Source: an uncultured bacterium (GTDB taxonomy: Bacteria > Verrucomicrobiota > Kiritimatiellia > RFP12 > UBA1067). From it: DNA of 42,921 bases. Positions 33,502 through 42,921 of this stretch are shown here, piece after piece; position 1 is the stretch's first letter; each line of letters starts with the position of its first letter. Location of the stretch: NCBI GenBank assembly GCA_902770045.1, contig CACXRO010000007.1:1-42921 (forward strand), given 5' to 3'. A model generated the notes under the pieces. The model saw only the letters and a program-made list of their open reading frames with translations. It was not told the DNA's origin and did not search any database. The translations under genes and the position numbers were made by a program.

Positions 33502-35427
33502 ATGACTTTTCCCGCCATAGTCTTTGCGACGATGCTGGCGGCGCTCACGGTGGCGCCGTCGGACCGGCTCGCCATGGCCGACCGGCTCTTCAACCGCGGG
33601 GACTACGCGGCAGCGCGGCGCGAGTACCAGGCGCTCAGGGGCGAGAAGGGGGTCGACGAGGCCGACGTCCTCTACCGGCTTGCGGCGGCGTCCGAGGGGA
33701 TGAAGGACGCGAAGGCCGTCCGCGCCGACGCCGACGCCTTCCTCGCCAAGTTCGCCGCCCACCGGCTCGCCGACCGCGTGCGGCTTATGCGCGCGCTCGT
33801 CTGCGAGGGCGAGGAGCGGCGCAAGGAGCTCAGGATGCTCGACCGCGACGACGCCGATCCGTCGCTCCGCGCCGAGGCGCTCTTCCACCTCGCGAGGATG
33901 TCCAACGACGCCGCGCTCTACGAACGCTGCCGCAAGCTCGACCCGAAGGGGCGCTACGCCGCCTACGCCTCGTTCTACCACGCCTCCGCCGCGCTGGAGA
34001 GCGCCGACGCCGTGGTGCGCCGCCGCGGGCTCGCGGAGCTGATGGAGGTCGTCTACGGCAAGGACGCCGCGCTCGCGAAGGACGCGCTCTACCTCGCCGC
34101 GGTGCACAGCTACCGCGAGGCGAAGTACGGCGAAAGCGCCGCGCTGCTGAAGCGCTACCAGAAGCTGCATCCCGGCGACGCGCGCCTGCCGGAGGTGCGG
34201 CGGCTCGTCGCGCTGAGCGAGCTCATGGGCGGGCACTACGCCGCCGCGCTCGCCTGCTGCACCGACGACAAGGACGATACCCTCGTCTTCGTGAAGTCCA
34301 CCGCCAACGAGCGCATGGGCAACCGCGACGAGGCGCTTAAGCTGGCGCGGAAGTATCTCGAGGATTTCCCGCAGGGACGCCACCGCGACGCGCTCGAGCT
34401 GGAGCGCGCGAGGATGGAGTTCGACGCCGCGGCGAAGTCCGGCGACAAGGCGAAGGCGCTCGACGCGGCGAAGCGCGCCGTCGCCTTCGGCAAGGGCGCG
34501 GTCGCGTTCGACCGGCTCCGCTGTGCGTGGGCGCTGGAGCTCGCCGGCGAGGCGGAGAAGGCCGAGGCGGAGTACGCGTCGGTGGCGAAGGACTTTCCCG
34601 GCAGGGGCGACGCGGCGGAGGCGATGTACCGGCGGGCAATGTCGCTTCTCCGGCGCGAGCAGTGGGCGGCGGCGGAGCTTTCGCTCGCCGAGGCGCTTGC
34701 GTCCGGAATCGACGGCGAGAGGCGCGCGCTGGCGCTCTACTGGCGCGGCGTGGCGTCCGTGAGGTCCGGCCACGCGGCCGAGGGGGTGGCGCTGCTGAAG
34801 GACGCGGTCAAGGCGGGGCTGCCGCTCGACGAGTCGCGCGAGGCGCGGCTGATGATCGCCGACGCGGACTTCAACGCCGGTCGCACCGAAGAGGCCAAGG
34901 CGGCGTACAAGGAGCTGATCAGCCAGGGCGCGCTCGAGCGTATGGGCGCGGCGAAGACTTTGTCGGTGGGCAAGCTCCTGGGCGGCGAGGAGGCGAAGCT
35001 CTGCGCGCAGTCGCTGGTGAAGAGCGACTCCGCCGAGTGGCGTCAGGCCGGCTACGCGCTGCTCGGCTCGGTGGAGGAGGCGGCAGGCGCGTACGGTGCC
35101 GCGGTCTACGCCTATTCGAAGGCGATGGAGGAGAAGTGCTCCACCGAGTCGCTCGCCAGGGTGGCGCTGCGGCTCGGGGTGCTCGAATCGCGCGGCGGCG
35201 ATCCGGTCAAGGCCGAGGAGGCGCTGAAGCGCGCGGTGGAGCTGAACGCCAAGGACCAGTCCGCGCGCGCCGAGGCGTACCTCGCGCTCGCCGAGGCCGC
35301 GCTCCAGCGGCGGGACGTCGAGAAGGCCCGCGGCTACGCGACGGTGGTGACCACGCTTTTCGAAAACTCGCAGTTCTCGAAGCGGGCCGAGGAGATCCTC
35401 AAGTCCAATCTGGAGGAGGAACAGTGA
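33502..35427 (+). CDS. Exported tetratricopeptide-repeat protein
   Basis: A 641-residue alanine-rich helical protein with an N-terminal signal (MTFPAIVFATMLAALTVA). Repeats with TPR spacing run through the whole length (ADRLFNRGDYAAARREYQAL near the start, ALKRAVELNAKDQSARAEAY near the end), as in outer-periplasmic scaffold proteins. The start is fixed by the signal peptide and the -10 box 8 bases before; there is no ribosome site. The stop overlaps the VWA gene by GTGA, with GGAGGAGGAACA as its ribosome site, so the two proteins are made together and may interact. Confidence 0.82.
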   Translation: MTFPAIVFATMLAALTVAPSDRLAMADRLFNRGDYAAARREYQALRGEKGVDEADVLYRLAAASEGMKDAKAVRADADAFLAKFAAHRLADRVRLMRALVCEGEERRKELRMLDRDDADPSLRAEALFHLARMSNDAALYERCRKLDPKGRYAAYASFYHASAALESADAVVRRRGLAELMEVVYGKDAALAKDALYLAAVHSYREAKYGESAALLKRYQKLHPGDARLPEVRRLVALSELMGGHYAAALACCTDDKDDTLVFVKSTANERMGNRDEALKLARKYLEDFPQGRHRDALELERARMEFDAAAKSGDKAKALDAAKRAVAFGKGAVAFDRLRCAWALELAGEAEKAEAEYASVAKDFPGRGDAAEAMYRRAMSLLRREQWAAAELSLAEALASGIDGERRALALYWRGVASVRSGHAAEGVALLKDAVKAGLPLDESREARLMIADADFNAGRTEEAKAAYKELISQGALERMGAAKTLSVGKLLGGEEAKLCAQSLVKSDSAEWRQAGYALLGSVEEAAGAYGAAVYAYSKAMEEKCSTESLARVALRLGVLESRGGDPVKAEEALKRAVELNAKDQSARAEAYLALAEAALQRRDVEKARGYATVVTTLFENSQFSKRAEEILKSNLEEEQ

Positions 35428-37052
35428 AGGGCGGCGGTTTTTCGCTGGACATCATAATCGCCGCGCTGATTATTTCCGCGGCGCTTCACGCCGGGCTCAT
35501 GTTCTGGGTGCGTCCGCAGGTGATGACCCATTCGACGATCCAGCGCCGGGTGGCCAGGCGCGGCCCGATGCGGGTCGTCAAGGCCGAGGCGCCGCCGGAG
35601 CCGGTGCGGTTCGAGACGGTGGAGGACCTCGCCGCGGAGAAGTCCGCGCCCGAGGCCGCCGAGGCCACGGCTTCGCTGCCGGCGGCGGAGGCCGCGGCGC
35701 CGTCCGAGGGCGAGCGCATCGCCGTGCCGAAGCCCGAGCTGCCGCCCGAGGTGCTCGTCCGCACCGTTCCCGAGGGCTCCCGCGAGCTGCCCGAGGCCGC
35801 GGCGGAAGACGACTTCTCCGCTCCCGCCGCGCCGCCGAAGATGGCGATGGAGAGCCCGAAGCTCGCGCCCGCGGCAGAAGCGCCGGCGCCGTCGTCGCTG
35901 GGCGTGGCGCTGCCGCCTGCGCCGGTGTTCGAGGCGCCGGTCTTTTCGTCCGCCGCCGTCGTGGCGCCTGGCGCCGTCGCGAAGATCGACGTCGGCGAGA
36001 AGGACGAAGGCGCCGAATCCGGCGAGGACGCCTCAGACGCGGTGATGCCGAAGGTGGACGAGGCGGTGGTGGAGAAGGAGAAGGAGGCCGTGCGTTCGCT
36101 CGTCGACGCCGAGGACGCGAAGGAGATGGACTCCGTCGTCAGGGCATCGGCGGAGAGCGGCGTCGACGGCGGCTGGCGCTACTTCAAGGTGAAGCTCGAT
36201 CCGTCCGAGTCGCTGGAGACGGTGCCGAAGGACCTCGTGGTGCTGATCGACGCGTCCGGCTCGATCGGCAAGGACCGCATGGGCTCCATCCGCGGCGCGG
36301 CGAAGCGGATCCTGCGCTCGGCCGCCAACACCGGCGACCGCTTCAACCTCGTCGCCTTCCGCGACCGCTACTCCTACGCGTTCAAGTCCTGGCAGGACTT
36401 CAACACCGCGACTTTCGACGCCGCCGACCGCTGGCTCAACGGCGTCGCGCCATACGGCCGCACCGACGTCTTCCGCACCATCTCCTCGGTGCTCACCCTG
36501 CCGCGCGACCCGAAGCGCCCGCTCGTCGCGCTCGTCGTCACCGACGGCGACGCCAACGCCGGCGTGAGCGACACCGCCTCGATCCTCTCGCGCTTCACCG
36601 CGCTCAACGACGGGCTGGTGAGCGTCTACATGTACGGCGTGAAGGAGTCGGCCAACCGCGAGCTCATCGACGTCCTCACCCGCGGCAACCGCGGCGAGAG
36701 CTTCGTCTTCGAGGGCTCGCGCTTCCGCGCCGGCGAGGGGTTGGAGGCGCTTTCGGAGCGCTTCCGCGACCCGGTGCTGAGCGACCTCAGGCTCGTCTTC
36801 GCCTCCGACTCGCGCGCCGAGGCGTATCCGCGGCTGCTGCGCAACCTCTACCGCGGGCGCGGCGTGGAGCTGGTGGGGCGCGTGCCGATTGACGAGAAGA
36901 AGGTCTCGTTCTCGCTCAAGGGGCTCAACGGCGAGCAGGCGTTCGAGAGCTACTTCACGCTCGACATCGGCAAGGACGGCGGGCGGGGCGCGGCACTCGC
37001 CGGCGAATGGCGCGCGGAGAAGGCGGTGGAGGACCGCTTCCGCGCGAAGTAG
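35424..37052 (+). CDS. Membrane-anchored von Willebrand factor A protein with TonB-like N-terminus
   Basis: A 542-residue protein. Residues 5-30 are a single membrane helix (LDIIIAALIISAALHAGLMF), followed by about 200 residues rich in proline, alanine and glutamate, as in TonB-like periplasm-spanning proteins. The VWA domain follows with a complete MIDAS signature, DASGS (D276, S278, S280), and a later TDGDANAG. This suggests metal-dependent binding of a partner in the periplasm. The start is GTG. The TPR gene before it recalls Bat-type TPR/VWA groups, but no MoxR ATPase is nearby. Function unknown. Confidence 0.82.
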   Translation: MKGGGFSLDIIIAALIISAALHAGLMFWVRPQVMTHSTIQRRVARRGPMRVVKAEAPPEPVRFETVEDLAAEKSAPEAAEATASLPAAEAAAPSEGERIAVPKPELPPEVLVRTVPEGSRELPEAAAEDDFSAPAAPPKMAMESPKLAPAAEAPAPSSLGVALPPAPVFEAPVFSSAAVVAPGAVAKIDVGEKDEGAESGEDASDAVMPKVDEAVVEKEKEAVRSLVDAEDAKEMDSVVRASAESGVDGGWRYFKVKLDPSESLETVPKDLVVLIDASGSIGKDRMGSIRGAAKRILRSAANTGDRFNLVAFRDRYSYAFKSWQDFNTATFDAADRWLNGVAPYGRTDVFRTISSVLTLPRDPKRPLVALVVTDGDANAGVSDTASILSRFTALNDGLVSVYMYGVKESANRELIDVLTRGNRGESFVFEGSRFRAGEGLEALSERFRDPVLSDLRLVFASDSRAEAYPRLLRNLYRGRGVELVGRVPIDEKKVSFSLKGLNGEQAFESYFTLDIGKDGGRGAALAGEWRAEKAVEDRFRAK

Positions 37053-37088
37053 TTTTTTCAGCCAGTACAACGAAAGGGAAAAACGCCA

Positions 37089-38336
37089 ATGAAGGCAAAG
37101 CAGGCTATTATCTGGACGGTGGCGCTCGTGGTGGGCGCGGGACTCGGCATGCTCGGCTGCGCCCCGCTCGACCGGTTCATGGACTTCGTGGCGTCGGCCT
37201 ACACGCGCGCGTTCCAGTTCGTCGCCATTCCGACGGTCGCGCTCGCGATTCTCACCGCGATGGCCTCGCTTGGCGACGGCAACGCGATGGGCAAGGTGTT
37301 CGCGAAGACGTTTGCATGCACCTGCCTCACGTCGTTCATCGCGGCGCTCGTGGGGCTCGGGCTCTTCCTCGCGATCGACCCCGGGGCGCTCTCGCCCGAC
37401 GCGATCTCGGCGGTTGGCGCCGACGCGGCGGAGAAGGTGAAGAGCCTCGCCGCCGCGCCGGACACGGTCTACGGGCACATCCTCGGCGCGATACCGAACA
37501 ACCTGGTCAACCCGTTCCTCTCCGGCAACGTCCTCTCGATCGTGCTGATCGCCGCCGGCATGGGCGTCGCCATCGCCGTGCTCGGCAAGAAGAGCGAGAA
37601 CGTGAAGGCGCTCCACCGCGCCGTTCTGGGGCTGCAGGAGGTGTTCTTCGGTCTCATCAAGGGCCTCATCTGGGCGCTGCCGGTCGGCATCGTGGCGTTC
37701 GCCGCCCAGCTGTCCGCCCAGATGTCGGCCGGCGTGGTGGCCGACTCGATCGGCAAGTACGTCCTGGTGGTGATCGGCGGCAACGTGATCCAGTTCTTCG
37801 TGGTGCTGCCGCTCTTCTGCTACCTGCGCGGGGTCAACGGCTACAAGGTGATGCGACAGATGACTCCGGCGCTCCTGATGGCGCTCTTCACCAAGTCGTC
37901 CGCGGCGACGCTGCCGGTCACCGTCGCCACGGCGGAGAAGAACATGAAGGCGAAGCCGTGGATCGCGCGCTTCATCCTGCCGCTCTGCTGCACGATCAAC
38001 ATGAACGGCTGCGCCGCGTTCATCCTCGTCACCTCGCTCTTTGTCATCCGCAGCTCGCCGGAGTGCGGCATCGCGCTCACGCTGCCGACGATGCTCGCGT
38101 GGTGCCTCATCGCCACCGTCTGCGCGATCGGCAACGCCGGCGTGCCGATGGGCTGCTACTTCCTGACGCTCTCGCTGATGGCCGGGGTCGGCGGCAACCT
38201 GATGATCCTCGGGGTGATCCTGCCGATCTACACCATCATCGACATGATCGAGACGGCCGAGAACGTCTGGAGCGACTGCTGCATCTGCGCGGTCGTCGAC
38301 AAATCGGAGAAAGACAAGGAGGCAAGGGAGTCATGA
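37089..38336 (+). CDS. Dicarboxylate/amino acid:cation symporter (DAACS family)
   Basis: A 415-residue membrane transporter of the GltP/SstT type, which imports glutamate, aspartate, serine or C4-dicarboxylates with sodium or protons. The re-entrant loop motif [10 protein letters not shown] and the substrate/ion motif TINMNGCA (NMDG-like) are both present, with GNAGVPMG further on. Eight or more helices are seen. The specific substrate is not readable. The ribosome site is AAAGGGAAA. It ends with overlap into purE (ATGA), an unrelated function but likely the same transcript. Confidence 0.9.
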   Translation: MKAKQAIIWTVALVVGAGLGMLGCAPLDRFMDFVASAYTRAFQFVAIPTVALAILTAMASLGDGNAMGKVFAKTFACTCLTSFIAALVGLGLFLAIDPGALSPDAISAVGADAAEKVKSLAAAPDTVYGHILGAIPNNLVNPFLSGNVLSIVLIAAGMGVAIAVLGKKSENVKALHRAVLGLQEVFFGLIKGLIWALPVGIVAFAAQLSAQMSAGVVADSIGKYVLVVIGGNVIQFFVVLPLFCYLRGVNGYKVMRQMTPALLMALFTKSSAATLPVTVATAEKNMKAKPWIARFILPLCCTINMNGCAAFILVTSLFVIRSSPECGIALTLPTMLAWCLIATVCAIGNAGVPMGCYFLTLSLMAGVGGNLMILGVILPIYTIIDMIETAENVWSDCCICAVVDKSEKDKEARES

Positions 38337-38829
38337 GCGACAACAAACCTATGGTAGGCGTGGTGATGGGGTCCGATTCGGACTGGCCGCTGGTGCAGAA
38401 GGGCTGCGCCACCCTGGAGTCGTTCGGCGTCCCCTACGAGACGCGCGTCATCTCGGCGCACCGCACGCCGGAGGAGGCGATCGCCTACTCCAAGGGCGCG
38501 GAGGCGCGCGGGATCAAGGTGATCATCGCCTGCGCCGGCGGCGCGGCGCATCTCGCAGGCGTCCTTGCGGCGGGCACGGTGCTGCCGGTCGTCGGCGTGC
38601 CGGTGGCGGGCGGGGCGCTCAACGGCCTCGACGCGCTCTACGCCACGGTGCAGATGCCTTCGGGCGTCCCGGTGGCGACGGTAGCCGTGGGCTCGGCGGG
38701 ACCGGTCAACGCGGCGCTCCTCGCGGTGCAGATCCTCGGCACCGCCGACCCCGCGCTGCGCGAGAGGTTCCGCGCCCACAAGGAGACGCTCAAGGCCAAG
38801 GTCGCCGCGGCGAACGAAAGGATCCACGC

Positions 38830-38833
<4 letters not shown>
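38333..38833 (+). CDS. purE: N5-carboxyaminoimidazole ribonucleotide mutase PurE
   Basis: A 166-residue enzyme of purine synthesis that moves the carboxyl group from N5-CAIR to CAIR. Seen: [12 protein letters not shown] at the phosphate site, VISAHRTPE with the catalytic histidine, and [14 protein letters not shown]. The size fits class I PurE. It overlaps the transporter before it and the epimerase after it by four bases. purK is not in the window. Confidence 0.95.
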
Positions 38834-39816
<983 letters not shown>

Positions 39817-39829
39817 CGCCGCGACGGAC

Positions 39830-40501
39830 ATGGGTCGCGGTCCGACGAGAACGCTCGCCTTCAACGGCTGGGCTGCCGGTCCAGAGGCGTGGGCGCTGAC
39901 GCGCTTCCGTCGCGACTGGACGTTCAGCTACGTCGAGCAGCTGGACGGGCTGCCGGCGCGCGTCATCGCCGGCTTCGACCGCGTGGTGCTCGTGGGTTTT
40001 TCGATGGGCGGCTCGTCCGCGCTCGAGACGCTCCTGGACTTCCCGGACAAAGTCGCGGGGATCGTCCTTGTCTCCGCCGCGGTGCGGATGATGGAGGAGC
40101 GGCTCGAGCCCACGGCGGAGTTTCCGCGCGGCGAGGTGGTGTGGAAGGGGATGGGCGAGCGTCGCCTCGCGGCGCTGAGGCTCGGCACCCGGATGGTCTT
40201 CGCCCGCGACCCCTCGCCGATCTATGCGGACGCGAACCTCGACCGCGGGCTCGAGTTCCTGCGCCGAGTCGACCTCCGGCGGCGGCTGGAGGACTTTTCC
40301 GCCGACCCGCGCGCTGCCGCGCTCAAGGTGGCGGTCGTGGCGAGCGAGCGCGACGGCATCGTCGCCCGCGGCAACGCCGAGTTTCTGAAGCGAATCTTCC
40401 CGCAGGCGTCGCTCACCTGGGTGCCGGGCATGGAGCACGTCCTGCCGATCACCGCCTCCCATGTTGTCGACGCCGCCGTCAGGTCGGTGCAGGGCGGTTA
40501 G
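39830..40501 (+). CDS. Alpha/beta hydrolase (BioH/BioG-like size)
   Basis: A 223-residue alpha/beta hydrolase. The nucleophile elbow is GFSMGGSSAL, the acid is the aspartate in ASERDGIV, and the histidine is in GMEHVLP, so the triad is complete. The short size and LAFNGWAAG start (oxyanion region) resemble pimeloyl-ACP methyl ester esterases such as BioH or BioG, but no biotin genes are near. The start follows GACGGAC weakly, 13 bases after the epimerase stop. Confidence 0.8.
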   Translation: MGRGPTRTLAFNGWAAGPEAWALTRFRRDWTFSYVEQLDGLPARVIAGFDRVVLVGFSMGGSSALETLLDFPDKVAGIVLVSAAVRMMEERLEPTAEFPRGEVVWKGMGERRLAALRLGTRMVFARDPSPIYADANLDRGLEFLRRVDLRRRLEDFSADPRAAALKVAVVASERDGIVARGNAEFLKRIFPQASLTWVPGMEHVLPITASHVVDAAVRSVQGG

Positions 40502-40511
40502 TGCGGTTTTA

Positions 40512-40736
40512 AACTCCGATGGTTGGGGTTCTCGCTAACGCTTCACTGCTTCGCGTCTGACAACCACAATTCATTTCTTTGTATTACCTGTTTTATATCT
40601 GGGGGCACATCCCCCAGACCCCCTGCGGCGAAGCCGCAGATAAAATCAGTGGTCATCGTGGCCGTAGCTAATGAATGTTAGTCGAGAAGCCATTACAATT
40701 CTGCGGAGCGTTAGCGAGAGCGCACGGATCGGAGTT
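40512..40736. mobile_element. MITE-like element with terminal inverted repeats, copy B
   Basis: Homologous to 16327-16552 over its whole length. The ends are again inverted: AACTCCGATGG with TCTCGCTAACGCT on the left, and AGCGTTAGCGAGA with GGATCGGAGTT on the right (ending at 40736). The core keeps TATATCTGGGGGC, CAGACCCCCTGCGGCG and GCCGCAGATA. It fills most of the 296-base gap between two convergent genes; nothing else is seen there. Confidence 0.8.
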
Positions 40737-40797
40737 TCATACACTACGCCTCCAATGCTTCCACAAAATTCATTGAAGAACAGAAAATGCAGACGGG

Positions 40798-41406
40798 TCA
40801 GCCTTCCCAGGGGCGGACGCGGAGGCGGGCGCCGAGGCCTTCGGCGATGGCGCGGCAGCGCGCCTGCTTGGCCGCGTCGGTGACAGGCTCGCCGACGACG
40901 GTCATCACCACTTCCGGGACGCATTGCGCCGCGTCGTGCGCGAAGGCGAGCATGGCGGGGTAGGCGTCGGCCCCGAACTTCGGGCGGCACACGGCGAGGT
41001 ATTCGGCCGGGTCATCGGTGTTGAGGCTGATGGAGAGGCAGTCAACCTTGCCTGCGAAGAGCGCGGCGGTGGGGCGGCCGTTGACGAGGTCGGAAAGCCC
41101 GTTCGTGTTCACCCTCACGCGCAGTGAGGGGTCGCGCGCCTTCATGTGCGCGGCGGCGGCGAGCAGCACGTCGAGCCTCTCGGTGGGCTCGCCGTAGCCG
41201 CAGAAGACGACTTCGCGGAAGCGCGTCCAGTCCTGCGCGTCGAGGCTTGCGGTCACCTCGTCGAGCGTCGGCTCGCGCTCGAGCCAGAGCGAGCCGGAGC
41301 CGTAGACGCCGCTCGCGTTGTTCCGGAGGCAGAAGGTGCAGGCGCAGGGACAGCGGTTGGTGAGGTTGACGTAGACCGACGACTTGACCTGGTAGGTGAT
41401 GGTCAT
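40798..41406 (-). CDS. Radical SAM protein, TatD-associated type
   Basis: A 202-residue small radical SAM protein. The cluster motif CPCACTFC (CX3CX2C) is at about residues 19-26 after YVNLTNRC, with FCGYGEPTERL and RVNTNGL matching the SAM-binding strands. It closely resembles the small TatD-linked radical SAM family, whose function is unknown. Here the partner is not tatD but the pyridoxal kinase gene, which it overlaps by ATGA. No maturation target is visible nearby. Confidence 0.82.
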   Translation of the reverse strand: MTITYQVKSSVYVNLTNRCPCACTFCLRNNASGVYGSGSLWLEREPTLDEVTASLDAQDWTRFREVVFCGYGEPTERLDVLLAAAAHMKARDPSLRVRVNTNGLSDLVNGRPTAALFAGKVDCLSISLNTDDPAEYLAVCRPKFGADAYPAMLAFAHDAAQCVPEVVMTVVGEPVTDAAKQARCRAIAEGLGARLRVRPWEG

Positions 41407-42278
41407 TTCACGAGCTCCCCAATGACTTCCTCGATCGCGAGGCCGTCCTTCTCCGGCAGCCCCAGCTCCACCGAGCGGCGCACCGCGCTCGCGGTGAAGG
41501 CGCTGGCGCGGCGGACGGACTCGGCGAAGTCGACGCCGTTCACCGCGTCCGCCAGGATCACCGAGGCGAATACGTCCCCGGTGCCGCTGCGGTCGCCGCC
41601 GATCTTCCGCTCCGCGCAGAGGACGGGCGCGCGGCCCGAGACGTAGACGAAGTTCACGAGCGTTTCGCCGCGTGGAATGCCGGAGACGACGACGCGGCCG
41701 GCGCCGCGTTCGGCGAGGCGGCGGCAGATCGACTCCAGCTCGGCGTCGGAAAAATCGGTGCGGTATGGCTCGTCGGCGAGGATGCACGCCTCGGTCAGGT
41801 TGGGCGTGAGGACGTCGGCGACGTCGAGGAAGCTGCGCATCGACTCGGCGAGCGCGTCGTCGTAGGTGGCGTAGAGGCGGCCGTAGTCGCCCATCACCGG
41901 GTCGACGCAGACGACGGTCCGCTCGTCGCGGAAGGCGGCGATGAAGCGCTTGACGAAGTCCACCTGCTCGCGCGAGCCGAGGAAGCCGGACTGGATGGCG
42001 TCGAACCTGAGGCCGAGGCGCTTCCACTCGCGGATGTAGTCGTCGAGGCTGGCGGTGTTGTCGGTCCACGAAAACGACTCGAAGCCGGTATGGTTGGTGA
42101 AGAAGGCGGTGGGCACGGGGCAGCACTGCACCTTCATCGCGGAGAGGATGGGGATCGTGACCGCGAGCGAGCAGCGCCCGAAGCTGGTGAAGTCGTTGAT
42201 GACAGCCGCCTTGCGCTGGCGGTTGTGGTCGGGCCTGTCCGCCTGGGCGGCGGCCGCGTCTCTCTCTGTCCTCTGCAT
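41403..42278 (-). CDS. Pyridoxal/pyridoxamine kinase
   Basis: A 291-residue ribokinase-fold enzyme that phosphorylates pyridoxal or pyridoxamine (PdxK/PdxY type). Seen: VINDFTSFGRCSLAV at the substrate loop, FDAIQSGFLGS, VDPVMGDYG, LTPNLTEA and the ATP/anion-hole motif DRSGTGDVFAS with the catalytic aspartate. The first 23 residues before the kinase fold are polar and extra; no later start codon exists, so the ATG at 42278 is well supported. The start lies 9 bases from a strong -10 box with no ribosome site. Confidence 0.92.
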   Translation of the reverse strand: MQRTERDAAAAQADRPDHNRQRKAAVINDFTSFGRCSLAVTIPILSAMKVQCCPVPTAFFTNHTGFESFSWTDNTASLDDYIREWKRLGLRFDAIQSGFLGSREQVDFVKRFIAAFRDERTVVCVDPVMGDYGRLYATYDDALAESMRSFLDVADVLTPNLTEACILADEPYRTDFSDAELESICRRLAERGAGRVVVSGIPRGETLVNFVYVSGRAPVLCAERKIGGDRSGTGDVFASVILADAVNGVDFAESVRRASAFTASAVRRSVELGLPEKDGLAIEEVIGELVK

Positions 42279-42283
42279 GGAGT

Positions 42284-42296
42284 GCGTATTATACCA
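42284..42296 (-). promoter_or_regulatory. Extended -10 promoter with ACGC, pyridoxal kinase gene
   Basis: On the minus strand TGGTATAAT is followed by ACGC, and the ATG starts 9 bases after the -10 box. The predicted leader is 0-3 bases. The rest of the gap to 42392 has no gene I recognise. Confidence 0.7.
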
Positions 42297-42392
42297 AATT
42301 GCGGCGTCGCCATGGCATGTGGTATATCATGGGATGCGGCGTCACTTATCTCAACGTGCCGGTATATGACTACTAGGCCCCCTTGGCCGAGC

Positions 42393-42921
42393 CTATCCTG
42401 CTCCCTTGGCCTCGCATTTATCTCCTGAACCATCATCCCCGCCATCGACTCCTTCCCCGTCTCTCTTCCATTTTCCTCCCAAACCTCTTTTCCCCGTCCA
42501 TTGCATCAGCCTCCGCCACCACCGCGATTTCGTCCGCACCGTAATCTCACGCTCGTACCTCTCCCTCCATTCCCGCAGCATGTTCGCGTCCTCCACCGCC
42601 TCCGGGTCGACCAGCGCGTCGATCCTCGCGATGAGCGCCGTCGCGCTTTTCCCCGCCGAGTCCGACACCTCCCGCCATATCGCCGCCGCCCTTACGACCT
42701 CGGCCTCCGGCGTCTGCCACTTCGCCCCGTCCGCGGCCTTCCGCGTCCGCCCGGCCAGCTTTCCGCCGCCGCGCCCTGGCTCCGGCACCGCCGCCGTGAC
42801 CGGCGTCGGGTCGACGAGCCCCGCGATCTGCCGGAACTTCTTCGCCGCGGCCTTGTAGCGCATCACCGCCGTGTACCTGAGGTAGAGCGCGGGGATGTTG
42901 TCCTTCAGCCACCCCTTGATC
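42393..42921 (-). CDS. Hypothetical protein, 5' partial
   Basis: The frame is open to the right window edge (reading KGWLKDNIPALYLRY before the first in-window starts at 42866 and 42863), so the gene starts outside. The visible part is basic and alanine-rich at first, with an N-terminal segment recalling helix-turn-helix-like phage or plasmid proteins (WLKDN, then YTAVMRYKAAAKKFRQIAG); this is weak. The C-terminus is glycine/aspartate/lysine-rich (KRDGEGVDGGDDGSGDK) and probably disordered. It contains the second copy of the 25-bp repeat. No function assigned. Confidence 0.5.
   Translation of the reverse strand, partial: IKGWLKDNIPALYLRYTAVMRYKAAAKKFRQIAGLVDPTPVTAAVPEPGRGGGKLAGRTRKAADGAKWQTPEAEVVRAAAIWREVSDSAGKSATALIARIDALVDPEAVEDANMLREWRERYEREITVRTKSRWWRRLMQWTGKRGLGGKWKRDGEGVDGGDDGSGDKCEAKGAG
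42526..42550. repeat. 25-bp dispersed repeat, copy 2
   Basis: Matches 2991-3015 at 24 of 25 positions; this copy is inside the coding frame of the partial hypothetical gene. GATT and AATC near its ends are inverted. Confidence 0.65.

Overview
The window is a GC-rich bacterial chromosome segment with tightly packed operons, many 4-bp ATGA/GTGA overlaps and a lower-GC patch at the left. A PEP-CTERM protein, an exosortase-EpsI operon, LamG-like and thrombospondin-3-like surface proteins, membrane-tethered sigma-like coding and dispersed short palindromes together suggest a member of the PVC group, most likely Kiritimatiellota (former Verrucomicrobia subdivision 5). That placement is inferred from gene content, not from a marker phylogeny.

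Layout. 1-2604: 3' part of a calcium-binding-repeat surface protein with a trypsin-like C-terminal domain, coupled to a PEP-CTERM protein. 2605-3045: a non-coding interval with a promoter-like box and a large nested palindrome. 3046-5273: an EcoRI-family adenine methylase translationally coupled to a DUF262-HNH protein, a candidate restriction-modification or defence pair. 5351-7466: an orphan class I fumarase alpha subunit and a DEXX-box ATPase. 7574-10762: one long frame joining an ECF-type sigma factor, a transmembrane helix and a LamG-like secreted protein. 10987-12917: SGNH hydrolase and Hsp33. 12931-16178 (minus): thiG-thiH-thiC behind a TPP riboswitch. 16749-21486: rpoD, a membrane-anchored RRM protein, a DJ-1 protein and a ClC channel. 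21483-28701: HAD protein, Tat-exported phosphoesterase, pseudouridine synthase, topoisomerase I, Xer recombinase. 28717-33222: exosortase, EpsI-like protein, a WecA fusion and nagA, followed by tRNA-Ser(GCU). 33502-40501: TPR and VWA proteins, a dicarboxylate/amino-acid symporter, purE, a UDP-glucuronate decarboxylase-type enzyme and an alpha/beta hydrolase. 40798-42278 (minus): pyridoxal kinase and a radical SAM protein. The right edge holds a partial minus-strand hypothetical gene.

The genes interlock in several ways. The exosortase operon could process the PEP-CTERM protein at the left edge, and its WecA-like member probably primes the associated polysaccharide. A shared promoter form, an extended -10 box followed by ACGC, lies 6-9 bases before the start codon of five genes, which predicts leaderless mRNAs. 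Two roughly 225-bp elements with terminal inverted repeats (16327-16552 and 40512-40736) look like a non-autonomous mobile family. The best candidates for something undescribed are the methylase/DUF262-HNH pair with its structured upstream region, the sigma-TM-LamG fusion, and the leaderless promoter class.
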